A program made the position numbers and the translations under genes. 16,104 nucleotides of DNA, from positions 1 through 16,104 of the forward strand of contig CAAGID010000044.1 in NCBI GenBank assembly GCA_900769815.1, in the 5' to 3' direction. This document shows, piece by piece, positions 1-5,600 of the stretch (within the stretch, counting starts at the first letter, position 1; every line of letters starts with the position of its first letter). The notes beneath the pieces are model-generated. The model searched no databases. It saw only the letters and a program-made list of their open reading frames with translations, and was not told the DNA's origin. Origin of the DNA: Clostridia bacterium. Lineage in GTDB: Bacteria; Bacillota; Clostridia; Christensenellales; QALW01.

Positions 1-103
1 AGGCAAGGTTGCCTTATAAAGACGACAAGCCTAAAAGCAACGCTGATACGGCATTTGAGGCGGATTTATTTGCACACGCTATAGTATCAATGCAACGAAG
101 GAA
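1..103. other. Left edge, no confident gene
   Basis: No gene can be supported here. One plus-strand frame is open from about position 3 to a stop near 162, so the tail of a protein encoded outside the window cannot be excluded, but it has no recognisable motif and runs straight through the palindrome at 104-137. The ten bases CAAGGTTGCC at 4-13 also occur inside the hairpin repeat at 2634-2643. Together with the 15-base match at 196-210, this suggests that part of the first 212 bases is a diverged or rearranged relative of that repeat. This is inference from short matches. Confidence 0.3.
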
Positions 104-137
104 ATATACCCCTGCAAAAATTTTTGCAGGGGTATAT
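104..137. terminator. Perfect 34-nt palindrome, possible terminator
   Basis: The half-site ATATACCCCTGCAAAAA is followed directly by its exact reverse complement, giving a 17-bp stem with no spacer. The middle is AAAAATTTTT, so in RNA the GC-containing outer stem would carry an AU-rich loop. It lies 78 nt past the asnS stop codon and may end that transcript. Neither flank has a strong U tract, so terminator is only the likeliest reading. A protein-binding palindrome or a repeat end is possible. Confidence 0.45.
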
Positions 138-163
138 GTTTGTAAGGGTTTGTCAGTGCTCTG

Positions 164-187
164 AATCCACCGATTACTCGGTGGATT
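164..187. other. 10-bp stem, 4-nt loop hairpin downstream of asnS
   Basis: AATCCACCGA and TCGGTGGATT pair perfectly around the loop TTAC. On the asnS transcript this would fold about 28 nt after the stop codon. No U-run follows it, so it is more likely a 3'-end stabilising or processing structure than an intrinsic terminator. It may act together with the palindrome at 104-137. Confidence 0.45.
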
Positions 188-191
188 GTTT

Positions 192-213
192 GCAAAGATT
201 TCTCGTGCTGCGA
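192..213 (-). repeat. Short repeat end behind asnS stop codon
   Basis: AGATTTCTCGTGCTG at 196-210 is identical to 2661-2675. Extending to 23 bases, 19 still match. In both places the sequence sits within a few bases of a minus-strand stop codon (asnS here, the surface protein there), so both mRNAs carry CAGCACGAGAAATCT just after the stop. At 2554-2675 it is one arm of a large inverted repeat. Here only the one arm is clear. Confidence 0.5.
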
Positions 214-214
214 C

Positions 215-1597
215 TTAGAACTCAGCTGAATTGGGAGTACGAGGATAAGGTATAACATCACGGATATTTTCCATACCGGTAATGTAACGCATCATACGTT
301 CAACGCCCATACCAAAGCCGGAGTGCTGGCAGGTGCCGTACTTACGAAGGTCCATATACCAGGAATAATCTTCGGGGTTAAGACCTAATTCGTCAATACG
401 CTTCATTAAAACGTCGTAGCGTTCTTCACGCTGTGATGAACCAACAATTTCGCCTAAGCCGGGGAAAAGGAGATCAGTTGCGGCAACAGTTTCGTTATCG
501 TCGTTAAGACGCATATAGAAGCTCTTGCACTCCTTGGGATAATCAGTAACGAAAACGGGACGCTTGAAAACAACGTCGGCAAGATATTTTTCGTGCTCGG
601 TTTGGATACCTGTACCCCACTGGGCAGGAATATCAAACTTCTCGCCTGACTCGTTAAGAATCTTTAATGCTTCGCGGTAAGTAACGCGTGCAAAATCGCT
701 TTCTACCGTGCGGTTAAGCTTTTCAATAAGACCTTTTTCCATAAACTTATCAAAGAAGTTAAGTTCATCAGGGCAGTTTTCAAGAACGTACTTAATAACG
801 TATTTTGAAAGTGCTTCAATGGTGTCCATAAGGTCGTTAAGATCAGCAAAAGCCATTTCAGGCTCAACCTGCCAGAACTCTGCAGCGTGACGGGGAGTGT
901 TACTGTTTTCAGCACGGAAGCAGGGACCAAAGGTATAAACCTTTCTGAAGCCCCAACAGAAGGGCTCAACGTTGAGCTGACCCGAAACAGTCATAAACGC
1001 CTGCTTACCAAAGAAATCCTTTGACCAGTCAACTTTACCTTCCTCAGTGCGAGGAGGGTTATCAACGTCCATTGTTGAAATACGGAAGACTTCGCCTGCA
1101 CCTTCGCAGTCACTTGCAGTTACGCAGGGTGTTGCAACGTAAACGAAGCCGTTATCCTGCAGGAATTTGTGAATAGCAAAAGTCAATACTGAGCGTACAC
1201 GGAATACTGCAGTAAAGGTATTGGTTCTTGGACGAAGATGAGCAACCGTTCTTAAATACTCAAAAGAATGTTTTTTCTTCTGAATGGGGAAATCAGGTTC
1301 ACTTGTGCCGTGAATATCAATTTTCGTTGCGTGAATTTCCAAAGGCTGACGGGCATCGGGAGTAAGCACAACGTCACCTTCAATAATAAGGCAGGCAGAA
1401 ACATTCTGCTTTTCAACGGAATCAAAATTATCAAGCTTACGGTCGAAGACAATCTGAATATTCTTCTGTGTGGTACCGTCGTTAAGCTCAATAAAGCCGA
1501 AATCCTTACTTGCCCTTATGGTACGCACCCAGCCTGCAACCGTAACGTGCTTGGCTTCCATAGAGGCATATATATCTTTTACAAGATCAGTTTTCAT
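215..1597 (-). CDS. asnS: Asparaginyl-tRNA synthetase
   Basis: Charges tRNA-Asn with asparagine using ATP in the cytoplasm. The product has 460 residues, close to the 466 of the E. coli enzyme. An N-terminal OB-fold anticodon-binding domain (about residues 18-100, with VAGWVRTIRASKDFGFIEL) precedes the class II catalytic core. Class II motif 2 is seen as FRAEN...RHAAEFWQVEPE (about 227-248) and motif 3 as GFGMGVERMMRY near the end. The C-terminus PYPRTPNSAEF is the AsnRS ending rather than an AspRS one. The start is set by AAGGAGG at 1605-1611, 7 nt before the ATG, and a strong promoter lies just upstream. The short leader leaves no room for a T-box, so tRNA-responsive attenuation is unlikely. 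It is transcribed alone. Confidence 0.97.
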   Translation of the reverse strand: MKTDLVKDIYASMEAKHVTVAGWVRTIRASKDFGFIELNDGTTQKNIQIVFDRKLDNFDSVEKQNVSACLIIEGDVVLTPDARQPLEIHATKIDIHGTSEPDFPIQKKKHSFEYLRTVAHLRPRTNTFTAVFRVRSVLTFAIHKFLQDNGFVYVATPCVTASDCEGAGEVFRISTMDVDNPPRTEEGKVDWSKDFFGKQAFMTVSGQLNVEPFCWGFRKVYTFGPCFRAENSNTPRHAAEFWQVEPEMAFADLNDLMDTIEALSKYVIKYVLENCPDELNFFDKFMEKGLIEKLNRTVESDFARVTYREALKILNESGEKFDIPAQWGTGIQTEHEKYLADVVFKRPVFVTDYPKECKSFYMRLNDDNETVAATDLLFPGLGEIVGSSQREERYDVLMKRIDELGLNPEDYSWYMDLRKYGTCQHSGFGMGVERMMRYITGMENIRDVIPYPRTPNSAEF

Positions 1598-1631
1598 ATA
1601 AAAACCTCCTTCTAATCTACATAATATAGTT

Positions 1632-1661
1632 ATTATACTTTGAAAAGGTAAGATTTGTCAA
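1632..1661 (-). promoter_or_regulatory. Sigma-A promoter of asnS
   Basis: On the minus strand TTGACA (1656-1661) and TATAAT (1632-1637) are separated by 18 bp. Both hexamers are perfect consensus. The predicted start of transcription lies about 30 nt ahead of the asnS ATG, giving a short leader. Confidence 0.8.
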
Positions 1662-1692
1662 TCGTTTCCTTATATAAACTCTTTGAGAGTAT

Positions 1693-1720
1693 AAAAAATC
1701 CGCCTGAAAAAGCGGATTTT
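1693..1720 (-). terminator. Intrinsic terminator of the shell-protein gene
   Basis: On the minus strand AAAATCCGC and GCGGATTTT form a 9-bp stem around an 8-nt loop, followed by a U run (plus-strand A run 1693-1698). It begins 2 nt after the stop codon of the microcompartment protein. It separates that gene from asnS, so the two are not one operon. Confidence 0.85.
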
Positions 1721-1721
1721 G

Positions 1722-2435
1722 TTATTTTAAATATGGTTCTGAGGGTCCTTTAGGATACTCAGCCATTGTCGTTATAAGTTCAAGACCAACTTCCCTTGCG
1801 GTAAGTACTGCCGTTTTTACTGCGGAAGTATCACCCGTAAAAGCGATAATAACCTCATTTGAATGGCTTGTTCCCCTATCAGGCGTCATATACTTAATTA
1901 AGGAAACACTTGCCGATTTCAAGGCTTTATCAGCCATAACGAGACCTATTGCCGCAGGCGAGCCTGCCATAAAGCCAAACGCCTGATTTATCGGTGCGTT
2001 AAAGGCTTTATTAAGAGCCTCTCCTGCACTTGCAGAATATGCAAATTCAAGATGCCCTGCTGAATTTATATATACTTCGCCTGCGTTTCTTTTTGTAAGC
2101 TCAAGGGCGATTTCAACTGCACGCCTTACGTCACTTACGTCGTGACCGCCTACAACTATGTAATTACCGTGTCCGCCCCAACCTTTTGTATCACGCGGAA
2201 GCTCAACCGAAATAAGTGTTGCATTGGTGTTTTTAAGTGCCTCATCAACAGCACAAATCTGTCCTGCGGCACCTGTGCGTGAGCTTATTACACCAAGCGC
2301 ATAGATTCCTTCGGGCAATTTCATTTCACTTCTTAAAGACTCATCTATAGAAGGAATAACAAGCCCTATGGTATCTAAAACCGTGTGTCCTATAAATTCA
2401 GTAAGGGAAGGATGTTCATTAAAAACGTTACTCAT
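1722..2435 (-). CDS. Orphan PduB-like tandem-BMC shell protein
   Basis: A bacterial microcompartment shell protein of the trimeric BMC-T class, with two BMC domains in 237 residues (about 45-125 and 155-225). The nearest family recalled is PduB, the propanediol-utilisation shell protein. Shared stretches are SLTEFIG at 10-16, DTIGLVIPSID, VELPRDTKG (78-85), GGHDVSDVRRAVEIAL, and GTSHSNE in the second domain. Such proteins form pseudohexameric tiles of a protein shell, with a central pore passing small metabolites. Only about ten residues precede the conserved SLTEF block, so it lacks the N-terminal extension of full-length Salmonella PduB and resembles the shorter PduB' form. No enzyme, hexameric shell or pentameric vertex gene adjoins it, and its promoter and terminator make it monocistronic. 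Its ribosome site (AAAGAGA) is weak. Family assignment is confident; any role in an actual compartment is not. Confidence 0.9.
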   Translation of the reverse strand: MSNVFNEHPSLTEFIGHTVLDTIGLVIPSIDESLRSEMKLPEGIYALGVISSRTGAAGQICAVDEALKNTNATLISVELPRDTKGWGGHGNYIVVGGHDVSDVRRAVEIALELTKRNAGEVYINSAGHLEFAYSASAGEALNKAFNAPINQAFGFMAGSPAAIGLVMADKALKSASVSLIKYMTPDRGTSHSNEVIIAFTGDTSAVKTAVLTAREVGLELITTMAEYPKGPSEPYLK

Positions 2436-2465
2436 ATAAATCTCTTTAAATTGTTTTGTTTTTTA

Positions 2466-2494
2466 ATTATAGCACAAAGTTTAAAATAGTACAA
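2466..2494 (-). promoter_or_regulatory. Extended -10 promoter of the shell-protein gene
   Basis: On the minus strand TTGTAC (2489-2494), a 17-bp spacer and TATAAT (2466-2471) are present. TG sits at the extended -10 position (TGCTATAAT). It lies about 30 nt before the ATG at 2435 and shows that this isolated gene has its own vegetative-type promoter. No operator-like palindrome is evident. Confidence 0.75.
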
Positions 2495-2510
2495 GCATTT
2501 ATATTCTTAC

Positions 2511-2539
2511 ATAAAAACCCTCGAAAAATCGAGGGTTTT
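2511..2539 (-). terminator. Intrinsic terminator after the surface-protein gene
   Basis: AAAACCCTCGA (2514-2524) pairs perfectly with TCGAGGGTTTT (2529-2539) around a 4-nt loop. On the minus strand a U run follows, so it ends transcription from the surface-protein gene, 140 nt past its stop codon and beyond the hairpin repeat at 2554-2675. The symmetric flanks could also let it work in the other direction. Confidence 0.8.
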
Positions 2540-2553
2540 ATTGCTATGCTAAA

Positions 2554-2675
2554 CTGTGCGAGAAAATTCGCAAGACAAGGCGTGGCGTTCTGAACGCGAA
2601 GGCGTTTACACACTCCGTAAATAACCGAGCGTTCAAGGTTGCCACAACACAGTATTGCGGAGATTTCTCGTGCTG
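2554..2675. repeat. 122-bp MITE-like hairpin repeat
   Basis: The ends are imperfect inverted repeats: CTGTGCGAGAAAATTCGCAA on the left, and on the right the complement of CAGCACGAGAAATCTCCGCA. The similarity continues inward (gcgtgg/ttgtgg, then TGAACGC/GCGTTCA at 2591-2597 and 2629-2635). Further inner arms are GCGTTCTGAACGC (2585-2597) and TTTAC/GTAAA. The whole stretch could fold as a branched hairpin in RNA or a cruciform in DNA. It encodes no convincing protein. Its right end recurs at 196-210. This looks like a small non-autonomous repeat family inserted directly behind a stop codon; a structured 3' UTR is the alternative. Confidence 0.55.
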
Positions 2676-2679
2676 TAAT

Positions 2680-5600
2680 TTAATTATGCTTCTTCTTTAC
2701 CTTAACAACAAGAATTACCGTTCCTAATACAATGCTCAATGCTATCCACGTAAGCGTCAATGCACTGTCGCCTGTAGGCTTAGGATCCTCATAGTCGGGT
2801 GTAGGTGTAGGTTCGGGCACGGGTGTAGGTGTGGGAGTAGGTGTGGGTGTAGGTGTGGGTGTAGGTTTAGTATAGATATTCTTAAACACTACTTTCGTAT
2901 CCGCTTCGCCGTTAATAAGAACGTCGGCTACGTACACACCGTTTTCATCAGTTACCGTGATTTCAACTGTATATTCAGCTGTATCGTAGGTAATCTGTGT
3001 ATCTGTGCCCTTCTTTTCCTTAATTACATATTTGAAGGTACCTTCCTCATCAAAGGTAAGCTCAAATTTAAATTTCTTACCGTCGTTCTTAACGGTCTGT
3101 CTTAATTCAGGATCACCATTGATAACCTGATAAAGTTCAAATTCAAATACGTCTTCATCAGTAATATCTCTGTTTTCAAGCTGTTTTTCGCCCTCAATAA
3201 CTACCGTTGCATCAAGAGGATCGTAGACGTTATTGAATACTATATCGTCATCAGTTCCGTTTTCGATAACTTCACCGTTTTTAAGAATTGTTCGTGACAC
3301 TTCTTTAAGTTTGCCCGTTAAATAATCGTCTTCAATAACGACTGTTACACCGTAAACGGTTTCGTCATAGTTCATACCGCCAAGCTCGGTATTTACTTCA
3401 ACAACGTGGTAATGATAGGTTCCTGCAGTAAATATCTTATCCGTCTTAAAGGTAAGCTTTTCGCCCATAGCACCGTCAACGGTGTTGGTAAGCTCTTTAA
3501 GTGTTTCGTTAACATCAGTCAATGCAAACTTAAATTCGCCAGCCTTCATTTCTCTGCCTACAATGCTCTTGAAAAGACTTATTTCAAGCTCAATGGGCTC
3601 TGAAGCATAGCTGTTATTAAATATGATTGCTGAAGGCATACCATTTTCGGTAATTTCATAAGATGCGTGAAGTCGACCTACCTTATCGTCAATAACGGTT
3701 ACGGTAATATCATAAACTGCGCTGTCATAGGTTACGCCGTTAATGGTTGCGCCCCCGTTCTTTTCCCTGATGGTGTACTTATAAACGCCTGCTTTATCGT
3801 AAGTAAAGGTGTGGATAATTTTGTTACCTAAGTTAAATACTGAAGTTTCATTTCTGTCTTCATCAGTAATGATAAATTCAAAATCGCCTGAATTTAACGT
3901 TTTACCGCCTGTAAGGTTCTTTGTACCTTCTATAGTAATATAAACGTCTTGAGTATCGTAAATGTTAGTAAATACGATATTATCGTTGCCTGTAAGCGTT
4001 GTTATTTCAAGTACGCCGTTATTATCCTCAACAACAACATCGATATAGTACACAGTACCATCAAAGGTTACGCCCTTTTCAACGGGGTTAATGTAATATT
4101 CAACAACTGCATAGCGGAAGGTGCCCGGTGCGGTATAAACGATTTTGTCAAAGATAAATGCACCGCTTGCAAGGTTCCGAGTTTCTTGTAACCAGGTATC
4201 GTTTTCAGGGTTAAATTCATTTCCGAGAACCTTATAAAGTGAGAATTTAAATTCTCCTTCATTTAACTCTCTGCCCTGAAGTCTCTTGACGCCGTTAATG
4301 ATAAGCTGTGTATCAGTAGGATTATAAAGGTTTACAAATTCCGGCGTGGTAACGCTCTGGCTGTTTGTATCCTCAATAACACAGGTTGCACCGATAGTAC
4401 CTTCAGTGGTATCGTAAAGCGTTATGGTTACCTTGTAAGTAGTAGTATCATATTCCATACCGCTGATGCCGTTATTAACTTCAGCAAGGAGGTATTCATA
4501 GGTTGCTTTGCCTTCAATAAAGTCAAGAGCTGAGAATTTAACTGTGATTTCAGCATTTCCGTTTGCATCGGTTGCAACTGATTTAACAATGGGTTCTGAC
4601 AAGTTTACGTCGTCTACGTTATATAATGCAAATACAAAACCGCTTGACGGGAAAGGATTTCCTAAATTGCTTATAAGTTTTTTAACAGGAATTTCAACCG
4701 TCGCACTACCCGCAGGTGCATAAGCGTTATTGAAGGTCATACTTACTGTATACACGTCATCGGGATTTTCTGTTACAACTGTTCTTAAAACGTTCTGAAC
4801 ACTTGCAATTTCAAGGTAGCCGTCCATATCGGTATCGGTTACGGTTACGCTGAAACGACGTGCATAAACGTCATAGCTAATGCCCTTATCAGAAGGACCT
4901 TTAACCTCGGTTATATAATAGTTGTAGGTACCAACCTCGTCAAAAATTTCGTCTGTAAGGTCAAAGATTTCATAGTAGCCATTGTTTGTTAAAGAATCCT
5001 GGTTGGTTACAGTTACTTGTCCAATCTTATTATAGTCGATTGCTGCACCGTTAGGTATCATCTCAAAAATTTCAAAGGAGAAAGCATCTGTATCCTTCCA
5101 TGCACGACCTGTAAGAGCCTTAATAATCTGAACGCTTACCTGACCGACTTCGGGGCTAACCGGCTGAGCATTATAATCATTAACAAGCGTTGCGTGGGCA
5201 TTTACTTTTGAATCAATTACGCCTGTAAGATTTCTGCTTGCGTTTTCATCAAGGTCAAAGCCATTAGGAAGATTGATTTCCTCTACTTTATAAGTAGTGT
5301 CTTCGGGGATATCCCTTATTGTTACCGTTTCATCTTTTTTAAGCTCAACTGTAAAACTGCCATTTGCATCAGTTGTAACTGTTGAAAGACCATTATTCTT
5401 AACGATTGTAAAGGTCTTGTTGTTTACAAGGTCGCTCTTTACGTTTACAAGAGTTACTTTTGCTGTAAAGGTAAGATTTTCGGGAACCTGATAACTTGTG
5501 CCGTAGGGGTGAGTAACGTTCTTGGTAATAAGAAGGTTTCCTGATACCCTTGCGGTGTTAAGGAAGTCAACGTCTTGTAAAGCCAAGCCCTTAACTTCAC

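Noticed and set aside
1598..1690. T-box leader in front of asnS
   Set aside because: The consensus promoter is only about 30-60 nt from the start codon, leaving no room for the T-box stem structures.
215..2435. asnS and the shell-protein gene as one operon
   Set aside because: A clear terminator at 1693-1720 and a separate consensus promoter at 1632-1661 lie between them.
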